Positions 1 to 11,800 of a stretch of DNA of 64,000 nt are shown in pieces. Location: the NCBI GenBank assembly GCA_005281725.1, contig SSBO01000003.1:2655824-2719823 (forward strand), written 5' to 3'. Position 1 is the stretch's first letter. Each line of letters starts with the position of its first letter. The notes beneath the pieces are model-generated. The model ran no database searches. It saw only the letters and a program-made list of their open reading frames with translations, and was not told the origin of the DNA. A program made the translations under genes and the position numbers. This DNA is from Wuchereria bancrofti. Taxonomy: Eukaryota > Nematoda > Chromadorea > Rhabditida > Onchocercidae.

Positions 1-12
1 CTTTTATTATAC

Positions 13-208
13 TTAAGAACAACCACTTTTTACTATTCCATTAAAATGAATAGAGGGAAAGTGGTAAATGTTGCTCCCTTTGCTCATTTTTTCATATTCA
101 ACTTGAAAAATAAACCTCCTATTTCGTGTTTCCGTCCTAATTGGATCACGGAACCAATTAGTCGTAGTATATAGTTTTAAGGGTTTCAGACTAGATCCAT
201 CAGTGTTG
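13..208 (-). other. possible terminal exon of an unrecognised minus-strand gene
   Basis: On the minus strand an open frame of 65 codons follows an AATCAG acceptor at 209-211 and ends in TAA at 13-15. It is rich in polar and charged residues (motifs TTNWFRDP and IFQVEYEKMS) and has balanced codon use, unlike the surrounding low-complexity AT-rich DNA. It would need an upstream exon ending in phase 2. I could not find one with confidence; an exon-like minus stretch at about 1170-1310 ends in the wrong phase. No family is recognised. It could be a chance open frame. Confidence 0.3.
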
Positions 209-2444
209 CTGATTGTTACATTTTGTTGGCACAGAGACAAATTTTAATGATATTAATAACATTTAAGTTTCAGTATTTCAGACTACTCTCCTATCATACA
301 TCATTTACTAAATACAAAAAATTAATAGCGTAAGAGTAGGGTATAAATTCATCGGCACAACTTCAATGTGATATATTCAATTTGAAAAAGACGAATTTTT
401 ACCTTCAATTTCAATTAAAAATCTGTCATTGAAATTTACTTCAACATATGTTACTCGTCTTCGCAATCAAAAAAACGGAAGATAATGAGATGTAGCAGTA
501 GTACCTGAAAAACCGGTTTCTCATTTAGAGTACCAATTCATTTGAAGCCGCGACAAGCAATTAAGATGAGCGTACAAGACTGTTGAAGTCACACTAATGT
601 GTCACTTCCGATTTTCTCAATCAATTTTAACCTTAGAAATATCAAATTTGAAAAACCGCTGCTACCGCCTACGCCTCCGCAAGCCAATCTTAGTTGCGTA
701 ATAACCATGTGATTATAACTGTTATAATTATGATTATCTTTTATTCTTATAATCATCAATCTGCTTTATGATATTTCCATAGTTCATAACTAATAACTTA
801 AAACCGTATAGTTTGTTGCTGTCATCGTCTTGCTTTGCCTTTTTACTTCCATAAATAAAATGAATTACTAAAAATTAGGTTTAGAATTTCTAAACCATTA
901 AGTATAAGATTATATCTGACGGATTTATAAAGTTTTTTTCTAAAACAATTGATTGCATTCACAATGCGAATATATAGCTACCAGTATATTTTAAATTCAC
1001 GAAACTCAAAACATGCACAGCTAGCAATCAAAATTTCATTAAATTATTAAAGACGACAATATAAGTATGATAGTCAAATTATATAAGTAAGCTGCATGAT
1101 AATTGTTGGCAAAGCACACAAACATTAAATTAATTACGTACTGAAAGCAATGAACACAACTTTAATTACAATGTGGAGAAATAAAAGAAATCTTTAAGGA
1201 AGCTGCTATAATGGAATATTCAGCAATTAAGAAACGATGCGCTACCGCTGAATGAGCGACGATCTCAACAAGGAACACACTGACTGTACTTAAGAGACTT
1301 CTATGAGAAAAATTTACAAAAAAAATTATAAACCTAGAAAATTGTAAATCTCTAATTATATAAGTAAGCTGCATTTAAAAATTATAAAACTCATTTAACT
1401 TCACTGATTATAATAAGTTCTTACACTCAAAAATCAGCATTAGTTGCCACTCGTGAATAAATTCATAAATTCAGCAAGAAATTCAAAATTCAATCTGACC
1501 ATGAACTGAAATCCAACATAGCATCCCTTTTTAAAAAATGAATTTTAATTTTTCGGCTAACAAAAAACATATTTCAACTAGAGTAAAATAACTTACTTCA
1601 CCTGATATCAAGTAAAAATGTAACATACAAACACTGAGAAAAAAACGTAAAAACTCCCCACGTATAATTCAATCCATTCTCTAAAAAAAAGTACGGTACC
1701 TGAACCTCATCCGAGTCAAAAAGTGTTACAAGAATTATACTCTTATTCTGATACAATATAATAGTAAAGAACAAGTAATGTAAGAGTTTACTGATCATAT
1801 AAAACCAATCTTTTCAACAAAACATCTAAAAAAATGCCAAGAAGAATTAGCTAGTGCCCATCCGATGATTATCCACTAAGACTATAAACATGCTCATAAG
1901 ATTATTGATGCTTATCAGAGTTGCCAAATAAGTGGAGTTTAACAAATCGTAAAGAATATACCGTTATTGTCAAATTAAGAGTACAACTTACCGAATTACA
2001 ACGAAGCAAGCAAAAAATATCTGCACTAATCAATAGAAATTACCTGTTATTTCATTTGAAGTAATACCGAGAAAAAAATAAGTGGTCACTTAAATCCAAA
2101 ATGAAAACGATCGTAAACATCAATTTTCAATTATGCATCGCAGTTAAAAATATTTTCTGCTACAATTCCAAATTTCCTTTGAACAGTTTGTTTAAATAAT
2201 ATGAAAGGGTTGCAAATTTCCTGTCAAAAATTTTCCCTATATTTACTTCTCACAAAAAGTATAAATGTTTCAGAACAAATAAATGGAACAGAGAAAATCT
2301 CTCAATTTTATATTCATATAAGCTAATTTTAAGCTAGTACAATATCAAAACGATAAAAGCAACTCATTAAATACAGCACCTTTAATCACCATGCTGCAAA
2401 TGTTTTTGTTATATATAGTTTGCATAGCATGGTAGAATACCATC
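209..2444. other. AT-rich non-coding stretch
   Basis: No exon chain could be built on either strand. The minus-strand open frame at 1162-1374 has an acceptor-like CTCATAG and a hydrophobic translation, but no compatible partner exon. The stretch contains a 21-bp direct repeat (listed separately). It lies downstream of the minus-strand membrane-protein gene and presumably includes its 3'UTR and polyadenylation region. Confidence 0.4.
1077..1374. repeat. 21-bp direct repeat, two copies 277 bp apart
   Basis: The same 21 bases (beginning AATTATATAAGTAAG and ending CTGCAT) occur at 1077-1097 and 1354-1374, both on the plus strand. On the minus strand they read ATGCAGCTTACTTA, which looks like an acceptor followed by coding sequence, but no gene model follows from it. 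The exact identity over 21 bp is unlikely by chance even at this base composition. Confidence 0.6.
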
Positions 2445-3459
2445 TTATACAAGATTTGTACCCTGAGGATAGACTCCCGGAGACATTGTGGTCGTTGCGG
2501 TACTAATTGTGCTCGTCTTGTCACCCTCGATTATCACAGTTCTTAAATTTAAAAGCAATCCATTCGGAGTAGCACGATATAGCAGGATTGCCAAGTAACC
2601 ACAAATTGCTGCACAAAACAGACAAAATAACTGAAAACTTCGAAATTTATATTTCAAGAAAAGAATATAATTAAAGAAAAATTGGTAACAGAATAGTTAA
2701 AAAAAAGAAAAAATTAAGAAAAACATACCGTGGCGAAAAAGTAGGACAAGAAAAGGCTGATAGGAAAACCAATCGAGGAAAACATGCTAATCAAGCAGAT
2801 CAACGTTGATATACAGAAAAAGAAGAAAAAAAACAAGGAATAGACGAAAAGCTGAAATAAATGAAACTTTTTTTTAAACAGTTATATAAAGTAATAACGA
2901 AAAACAAAACAAGTGCGGAAATTCACACTCAAGTCCTTAAAAAGTCATTTAATAAACACAAAAACTCCATCTTTTTTAGTTGTAATCCTTCCGCTGAATG
3001 CTCTAACAGTTCCACGATAGTGTATAATGTCTAGTTGCTGTAAAAAAAATAAACTTACCAGGAGCGCAAATGGTATAAATGCAGTCATCTGTCCGATATT
3101 CAACATTCGTCGTTGAAAACCAAACAGATGAACAATCCACGTGAGTAAACCGACAAGAAATATTGTCCATGCACAAAAAAATACGAATGAAATCCCACTG
3201 TAGTAATACGGTAAGCAATATAAATTGATCAGCAATATTAAGCAACCTAACTGAAAGTATACAAAACTGGCAAAACCTTCACGTAGAAAAATTACTCGAT
3301 GTGTGATACAAATTCTGGTCTTTTTAGTCATATAAATAATGCTAAATGTGGTAGAAGTGGACAAAAATTATGAAAAGCTAATGTGGAGCTTACCCACTGA
3401 GCGGTCATAACAATGCCAAACGGCCATTTGGTCACAAATTGTTTATCGATATCAACCAT
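2445..3459 (-). CDS. four-transmembrane MARVEL-like membrane protein, 188 aa
   Basis: Four phase-0 exons on the minus strand: 3459-3394, 3250-3059, 2851-2729 and 2630-2445 (TAA). Donors are GTAAGC, GTAAGT and GTATGT; acceptors are TTTCAG-type. The 188-residue product begins MVDIDKQFVTKWPFGIV. It has hydrophobic segments near residues 15-37, 43-66, 78-105 and 120-145, then a cytosolic-type tail rich in Ser/Thr. Size, four-pass layout and short polar N-terminus fit MARVEL/tetraspan vesicle proteins; this family call rests on topology, not on a signature motif. The start was chosen because ATG at 3459 is the first in a frame that joins all exons. If the exon at 3250-3059 is read through its donor, a variant ends at 2945; splicing to the acceptor at 3038 would leave only a 21-nt intron and is unlikely. 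Function unknown; probably membrane traffic. Confidence 0.72.
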
Positions 3460-3532
3460 TTCCAAAAAATCCAAAACAAGCGCTAGTACTAATTAAAGTT
3501 CCAATACCGAGAAAAATTTCCAGCCTTAAAGT

Positions 3533-3928
3533 ATAAATATTATACTATCCCTTCCGCACTGATCACTAATTCATCATTTAGCTGCAAGTCTATATATCTA
3601 TAATTAATTAAACAAAAAATATGACTATATCTATAATGATTTTATATCGACTGCAGGAAAATTCTTTTCCCTCTATTTTAAGCATCACATAAACTAAGCA
3701 GTCTTTTCATTTTGAAACCCAGTTAAACTATAGACTTATTTTTTTTTCTTTGGTACTACACAACCTAACTTCACGCTTCGCGCAAAACATACTCCACGAT
3801 ACATTTATTGGAAGTTCAAAAAATGAAGTGCCGAGCGACCGCCCAAATTATTTCTGTTTATTTTTCCATAAATATTATACTATCTCCTTCCCACTGATCG
3901 CTAATTCATCATTTAGCTACATGTCTAT
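3533..3928. repeat. 60-bp dispersed direct repeat, about 90% identical
   Basis: The stretch 3533-3592 (ATAAATATTATACTATC ... AATTCATCATTTAGCT) recurs at 3868-3928 with a handful of substitutions and one or two indels. Both copies have the same orientation. The first begins about 75 bp upstream of the start codon of the minus-strand membrane protein, so the copies sit in its presumed promoter or leader region. Confidence 0.75.
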
Positions 3929-4537
3929 TGGCATCTGCTTAGTAAATACTCATGTTGTAATAACAACGTCATCGCTCATTTCTATTTGCCGATAAGTAAA
4001 AAAATAGTGATTAATCAGTTTCAATCAGTACATACACACATATATGCGTTTACAGTACACAGACAAAAATACAAACAATATACAGAAAAAGGAACAATAA
4101 ACTCAGTGTAAAAGAGAAAACAAGAAGTTCAAATAACTAAAAAGTTGTACGATCATTAAGTGGCGTACGATTTCTAATGATTAATTACAATATCATATAA
4201 GTATAACATACAGTACATAAAATGAAAATATTACACCTTAACATATATATTAAACTTTAATGTCTATACATTAAACAATATGTAGATTTGTTAAAAAAAT
4301 GAAAGATAAATATTTAACAATAAATTAAGGTGAATTTCGATCATAAGACAGCTAATACTAATCTTTTTTATTTCAACCATTTCAGGCCAACGAAATTTTC
4401 TACGGCTTATCCAGGCTTTCTGATATATTTAGTAATGGTACCAGAAAGAATGAACAAATTCCCTGCAAGAAAACAGTTGACACATACTACTAGTAGCAAT
4501 CAGAAGAGCGGAAAATGAAATCACCGAAGAGAGGAAG

Positions 4538-4571
4538 GGAAGTGAGACGAATTCTCCCGCAACTCACTTCC
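4538..4571. repeat. 9-bp perfect inverted repeat
   Basis: GGAAGTGAG at 4538-4546 is matched by CTCACTTCC at 4563-4571 with a 16-base spacer, inside a locally GC-richer patch (about 4500-4600). It could form a hairpin or be a paired protein-binding site in the region between two divergent promoters. Confidence 0.55.
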
Positions 4572-5069
4572 TTCTCTCACGAGGCGCGCTATGAAACTTA
4601 TAATGTTTCCTTTGATCTTCCATTACTTTTAATTAGAGATAAGTTCGCCAAGAAAGTGAAGAATGAATGGTTAATTAATTAAGATTTGTCATGCTTGTTA
4701 CTTCATATTTCATTACAAGCAAAACTCTTATCCTATCTTTTTGCTTAAAATTTTAGATTTATTGTTATAGATATATACGAATATATTCCTTTATCTTTTT
4801 CTCGCATGTGAAATGTTTATGAAATAAAAGATTGAAGTAAACATACTTATGATTTGTCAGTAAAGTGACCTTCAATGCGTCTATTAGCATTTATTTATAT
4901 CTGTTACTTATACTAATGCGTATGCATAATTCTGAAAGTTATTGTTTATTTGTTCCCTTCAACATTTTGTATTTAAATAAAATTGTAAGAATTTTCAAAG
5001 TTTCATAATTTATGGAAAATTAAATTTACAACTAACTTATGGATATTAAATAAACAAAGTTGCATCAGT

Positions 5070-5223
5070 GATGAGTGGATTGTTATTAAACGGTTAAGTC
5101 GATGATTTAATAACCTTTAATAGGTTTAATAACTTTTTTTGCAGTTGATGAGTGGATTGTTATTAGATGGTTAAATCGATGATATTGAAGGTTCAGTAAC
5201 TCTTTGGTCTATAATTACAAATT
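5070..5223. repeat. 77-bp imperfect tandem duplication
   Basis: GATGAGTGGATTGTTATTA at 5070 is repeated at 5147, followed in both copies by A(A/G)(A/T)(C/T)GGTTAA(G/A)TCGATGAT. The second halves of the units diverge. It lies about 700 bp upstream of the F-box gene start. Confidence 0.7.
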
Positions 5224-5888
5224 CATGATGGATTTGCGAACTGAAGTTTGCACATTTGCAAGGCCAGCGGTTAGTTTTGAAATGTTATTACCGTGCATTT
5301 TTGTTTCTGGTCAAGAAAGTTTCAATTTAATTTGATGAATTTAATTACTATAAGCAGCTTAACACAGCAAATTTTATCGAGTAATTTTAGTCCTAATTTT
5401 TATTCATATTGTCTCGATATTTCTCTAGTTTAAACATACTTAGAAAAATTTTTTGGATAAGTATAAATCACTAAATTAAAAATGCAGGTTGAAAAACCAT
5501 TAATTACTTCGAATTTTTATGTATTAATGAGATCTCCATAGTTCGTTTAAGGAAGGACAATTCAGTTCATTGTTTGACAGATTTTTATATATTACTAGCC
5601 CTAGTCAGTACTGTAATTTGGTTTTTGCAAGTAAATTAATTTTAAAAGTAAATTTCCTTTTTTTTCAAGATGCAAATAAAGTGGAAAAGGAGCTATTTTT
5701 GCTTAACAGAACCATTGCTAACACTGTATGCTCGTATTTAAACTATTTGTGCCATCTTTTCAAATGATATTTCACTATCAGAAGATTACTGTTTTCGATT
5801 AATTTTATAACAGTGGTGATATGATAGTAAAAATTTATATGATGTAAATTATAAATTTGCTAATTTTTCCGGTTCACTGTTTCAGGCA

Positions 5889-8800
5889 ATGTTCAAAACA
5901 TTACGACGCCTTCATGGCTACAATTTGGAAAATCGTGGTTTGAACGATCTTTCTGAAACATTTCAAAATTTCGTTACGCGAGCCAGATTCTTTAATATTG
6001 GACGATTAAGGTGAGGAACAGTTGGTGGTTAGGATTAGTACAGCATGTCACATTTTATTTGTTTTTGTCAATATGTAAATTTTAATTAATGGTCACGATA
6101 GCTTACAAATTATTAGTGGGAATTTGCATTTCATAGTAAATTGTTCTGCCGATTTATTTTTGGAGTTTATAAAATGTGGTAGGAGAATGCTGATTCTGGG
6201 GCATATTTCATTATTTATGGGATCTAAAAAATTATGCTTTGATTGAGACATTCGCCATCGATACAAACTATATAAGTAAGCGTTCTTTAGTTAGTAATTC
6301 GTTTAACAATTTTGGTTTTCATGAATTTACATGGGTTTTGTTTATGTGGAAACACTTTAAAAAAGTTTGCAAAGCATTTAATTTTGTTATTTTAGACGTA
6401 CGTGGTCTCATTCGGCGGTGGAATTTCTAAAATATCGGCGCTTATTACCGATGCTGACATCCGACGAACAGGCATCTAATACCGCTGATTGTACGAATTT
6501 TTCTTATCAAATCTACAGTTGTAGTTTATTGAAATTTTTTCAAGAGAGAAGTCTTAAACTAAACTTTTATCTGCTTAATTAGAACTGTTATTATTTCCTG
6601 TGTTTTATTTCCTTCCATATAATGTAGTGACTGGTGCTTTGTAGCTTTGACTAGAACAGAGCATTTGATGGTTTCTCGAATTTTTTGATTATATTTCTTT
6701 ATGAATTTCCGATGAGTTAACTCCTGATCTGTCAATATCAACATCTCCGACACGGTCAAAGGAATGTGACAGTCCACTTCAACGGTCAAAAAATGAAGAC
6801 CGAAAAATTCTCGTTACGAATATTTCCCGACGTGTCACGGCTAATCAGCTTAAATCATTTTTCTCAAAGTTTGGTGCCGTAAGTTTCTTCGTTATATATG
6901 TACTTTAATTCACATACGCGATCAATTTGATTTTATTCCTTGTTATCCTTATGGTACTTTAACTGTCAATGTTATATCGATATAGCGGCTTTGCATTATT
7001 TTCGTGAACTATTCTCATGGTTCTGTAGCTGTCACTGAATTTCAGCATGCGCTGTGATAAAAACAATATCGTTTTTATCTATTTGGATAAAGCTACCAAT
7101 TTGAAAAGAATTTCATAAAATTTAATTTCTGTAATTGCTAATCTGTTTTCAGTAGTACTTAGGTCTGCATGCTGTAGCTATTAGTAACAATGTTTCATTG
7201 GAAATAATTCTTCACAAAAAGCATTATTAGTGAAGAAATAATAGGATAGAATGTTTCGGCTTCATGATTTAAAACTTTTTTCGCTTTGTTTCATAGATAT
7301 TTCAATGTAAGTCTTTTTTGGAAGAGATGGACTAATTTGTGTACTATTTAGGCAAGGGCTTCATTTTTTGCAGATCTCAAGTTGTTATATGCCGTCAGAA
7401 GAACGTCAACATTCATTGTATGCTACATTACCAAAAAAATCTCGATCAAGCCTGACCGCTTACATTACATTCAAGTTAGTCGGAGGAAGTACTTCAGTAA
7501 TTTAGTAAGATCGATTTTAAAACACTGAATCTTAAATTTTACTAATATAAACAATAAGCAATAATATATAAGCAATAATTAAAGATGTAAAAATGTTATT
7601 TTTTGAATCTAAAATTTCAACTGGTTTTAATTTTTTCAGAAATATGGAAGGTGCAGAGCGAGCAAAGAATGCAACTTCAGATGAACTGAAATTTTATGAT
7701 CAAGTGATGTTGATATCGCAGGTAAGCCGTAACTTCTTGTTTTTTTCTCAAAACTTCTTTCGAAATCGATTTTTAAATCAAATACTATTTTTAAATCAAA
7801 TACGAATGGTGCATTGAAAGTTGATAACTATATTTCATATTCCTACTATTTACAGTAGAGTATCGAGAATCAGGTAAGCAAGTAGTCATTTTTGAGCAGT
7901 CATGTCTTTTTTGTCTTTTGACTTAATTATTCGCAAATTTACAGACCGATGTTCTGTTTAGTTATGTTTTCTTCAGGGGTAGTTTGTAGTTTTGTCAGGA
8001 ATCTGTTTATAAAGTCTTAGTGAAGTTACCGCTAAAAAATTTCGAAGTACTCACTATTAATCGTCTTATATTCAATTTAAGAAAACATTTTGTTTTATCC
8101 TATTGTTTATATTAGTGGACGAAATAGACACACCAATTATGGGAAAAGTATTGATGAAAATGACTGGCTTATATGCATGCCAAGATTTCAAAACTATAAA
8201 GATGCAATGCGTACATATGTATATATTGATAGAAAGTATAGCATGTTCTGTGCTAGAATTTTACTTTTTTTTCAGTTATCATTAAAAAAAAAGAGTGTCA
8301 TTCGAAATACGATTCAAAAGACGGATGTTTATTCTGGTTCAGGTAATCAATGAATATTTACGAAAAGTTGTTTTTAAATTTTATTTTTTTTTTATTATTT
8401 AACTGATGTGGATTTCTACTTTCTTTGCTGTAGATTGTAACATCATTGGTCTTACTTGAAGGAGAAAAGAAGAAGTAGAATAAGAGGGAAAATGTATACT
8501 ATCATTTTCAATCTCTTTAATAAATACGCTAAATAGAATGACTTCTATATACATTTATAGATACATTTATAGATAATACAAGAAGTAGAATAAGAGAGAA
8601 AATGTAAGAATAAGAGGAAAAGAATGAGAGAAAAACAAAGAATTTCAGCTACTTTAAAAAATTGGCTGAAATTCCATATCCGTGATTTATTTTTTGTAAT
8701 TTTCGAAATTTTATTTTACTGTATGATTAATTTTACTGTACGATTAATTCCAGATGATCTTTCAAACAATGTGGTAACAGTTACATCACGGAGTACAACA

Positions 8801-11800
8801 TTATGCACATTAGCAGATGTTGCATCATTGGTTCGTTCATTGTAAAAAAAAAATTAAGTTTTCGATAATTTGTAGGAATTTTCATTTTATTTGTCAGAGG
8901 CACTAGGCTTTCTGTTCACTTAATGCGATTTAATTGTTTTTTATTATCAATGAGAATAATAAGTGCTTCGCTTAATGTATCCATTGGTTGGAGGTATTCA
9001 TTACTACTCATCAGATCATCACTTATCTCTATTCCCAAATTTTAAAAAGATTGTTTTCTTTTGGGACTTGAAAATTTTCACCACTTAATCGGACTGTTTT
9101 CAGTTTTCAAATCGATTATCACTGTCAATACTGCCGCCAAAAGTACTTACATTAATCCTGTCTTTCTTGCCACCGATGGATAGAATCCGATTAGAAAGAG
9201 TAAGCAAAAGCTTCCTGGAATCATCTATTGAGGTTCTTTTTGTCGTTTTTTTTTTCAGCTTGACAATTTGTATGGTATGTTCTTTGTATAGATTGTTAGA
9301 TATTCTGAATCTAGATTATACTCATCCGATCCCACTTGTTTCTGTTTTCAAATTATAAAAAGATTATTTTCTCTTGGAATTTTTCAGTCCTAACATGAAA
9401 TTCACCGAGATACTTTTTTTAACAGACAAGATGAAGGGAAAGCAACTGAGTAGTAAATGCAAAAAAAAAAAAAATAGAAGAAAACGAAGAAAGGAAGCAA
9501 AGAAGTGAGAATAACAAGAAGAAAAAGGTAGATTATTGTCCAAGTACAGTCCAGTGGCTGACAAAAGGTCCAGGATATAGAACTGAAGTGCCATCGTTCA
9601 AAATAATTAAAGAATGGTATCCTAAGTGTTTCTAATTTGAGAAGGGTATTCTTAATCAAGAAATTGACGTGTAACTCGTATTGATTTTTAAACTTTCTTT
9701 CTTACTTGAAATTGCTCTCGAGGTTTAACTTGAGAATAATAATCATACTTTTAGGAATGGCAGAAAGTATTTATATATTGATTCTTTTGAAAGCTATTCA
9801 TCAAGTTACAGGCTTGGAAATGGAATGATGCATTGTCATTCTCAAGTGAGAGTAGTTTTGGACACACTTTCTCACCATTAAATCCTCTTCGGAATATTCA
9901 TCTGAAGGTAACAAATCATTTTACTGTTTCTACAATTATGTATTCCTTTTATCTCGTTGTACTCACTCTAAAATATACCATTTGCTTGAAAAATTGAAAA
10001 TTATCTGGAAATTATTGATATACATCATATTGAGCGGCCTTTTGAACAAAAGAATACATGATCTTATTTATTCTACTGAAACTTTCGAGCCCATAACTTT
10101 TTTTTTCAAACTAAAGGGCAGTTAATGGTTATTATAGGCAGTTTTATCTCGTTGTGGTGTACATTTGAAGTCTTTGGATTTATCCGGAGTAGTACATTTA
10201 CTGGATGAACAAGCTTTTCATATTATTTCATCTTCATGTCCAAATTTGGAAGAAGTAAGTTTCGAGAGAAAACTTTTCCTTTTTTTAACCTGTAATTTTT
10301 GGTAGAATCATAAGAAATCGAACTGCGAAGCTAAGTTGCATATATCAGAACCTTTTCTTCTGTTTGAACTTTATTTCTAATTCTCTGTTCTGCTTATCTG
10401 ACATTAAGTCATGCAGCCATCTTAGGTGAATTTATCGGGACTCGGTGGTCACTGGCAAACAGTGCGTACATTTGGTGAACCACTGACGAATTTACGGTCT
10501 ATTACATACAGAGATATGGTAAGCGTAAGTGATAAGACAATGTGGTATTTGTTCAAGCCATTAGGCATGAATATATGTGAAATCGATCTTCGAGGCTGTC
10601 GACGTTTCAAAGGTCGTTGCTTCCGGCTTTTTGGAAATTCATTAGAAAAGGTGAGTCATCGTTTGGTTCTTTTTTGAGTCAAAATACACGCTGCTTTTTC
10701 GTAGTTCGGTTTATTTCCTGTTTTGCTATTTTTTACTTTATACCTGATATGAAGTAAAAGTTCACGTGATTTACAAATTGCGAGTTTGTAAAATAATCTA
10801 AAATATGAAAAAAAAAAAAAGATGAAGATGGCTCTTAATTCGAACTTGGAGCTATTTTATTGTCTTTCAGATTTTGCTTGACGGTTGCTGCCGTCTGGAT
10901 AAACAGTCACTTGAAGAACTGTGTCTTAATTCACCGAATATCACTGAACTGCGGTTAAGTTCATGCCAGTTGGTTTCTGATGATATACTCAGGTAATTGA
11001 AACTACGTTTTTTTTTCGTTCCTCTAAAAAGAACATAGTGTCTAAGTTTCTATTTTCGTATTCATATCTGTTTCACCTAACAATTTAAATCTAATATTAT
11101 TGTTGGTAACTTCCGAGTATAATTCATCCCAGAGTGTTTAAAACATACTTTTCTTTGGCATTCATTGCTATTTTATTCGAATTTTTTATCAGCGTGACAA
11201 AAACAAGTCTTTAAAAAAAAAAAGTCTTTAAAAAATTCCGAAAGAATTAGCATGACTATTCTTTCCTGTCAATAGTTTTTGTCAGAAGTACAAAAAATAT
11301 TAGTTTAAAGATCGCGTCAGATGACACTGAAAGTTTCCCAGAGGAATTGGTAATAAACAGATGAAATTATTTTGTATAAATTATTAAAATCTCTATCATA
11401 TTTTAAGGAAACTTAATTTACAGTTTGATATCGAGAAGCTTAACACATTTAAAGTCGTTTGCCTTGTGTGGTGATTATTTTCCGAACTTAACTTCAATGG
11501 GTTTAATGGCTTTGTTACGATTGCGCTGTCTTTGTGAGCTATCGTAAGTATTTTTGTGTTGATGAAAGTTTTCAAGAGTTCTTTACCGAACATCTGATTG
11601 GTTTTTGTTTCAAGAAATTTGATCCATTATATCGAACTTTATTTTTTCGGATGACTTTTTGCCAATTCTTTCTTTTCGAAATCAATAATGTGGAGTTAAA
11701 AATATGAATTTAATTTAAAAAATTGTAAAATTTGAAACCATTCATTACAATTTGCTTACGAAAATTTTTAGGCTAGATAACAATTCACTTGTATCGGATG

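Larger units (their letters stand above)
3460..5884. other. intergenic region between divergent genes
   Basis: The minus-strand membrane-protein gene starts at 3459 and the plus-strand F-box gene at 5889, so this 2.4-kb gap should hold both promoters. It contains a 60-bp dispersed duplication, a 9-bp inverted repeat and a 77-bp tandem duplication (each listed). A TTTTTTTTCAAG acceptor near 5670 followed by about 50 bases and a GTATGC donor could be a non-coding 5' exon of the F-box gene; it does not join in frame. No other coding sequence is evident. Confidence 0.5.

Noticed and set aside
2966..3037. Extra 24-codon exon in the membrane-protein gene
   Set aside because: Using its acceptor would leave a 21-nt intron, too short to be spliced; kept only as a read-through variant.
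8090..8275. Protein-like frame upstream of F-box gene exon 7
   Set aside because: The stretch reads well (RNRHTNYGKSIDENDW) but can only be entered in phase 2, while the preceding exon ends in phase 0, so it is not used in the model.
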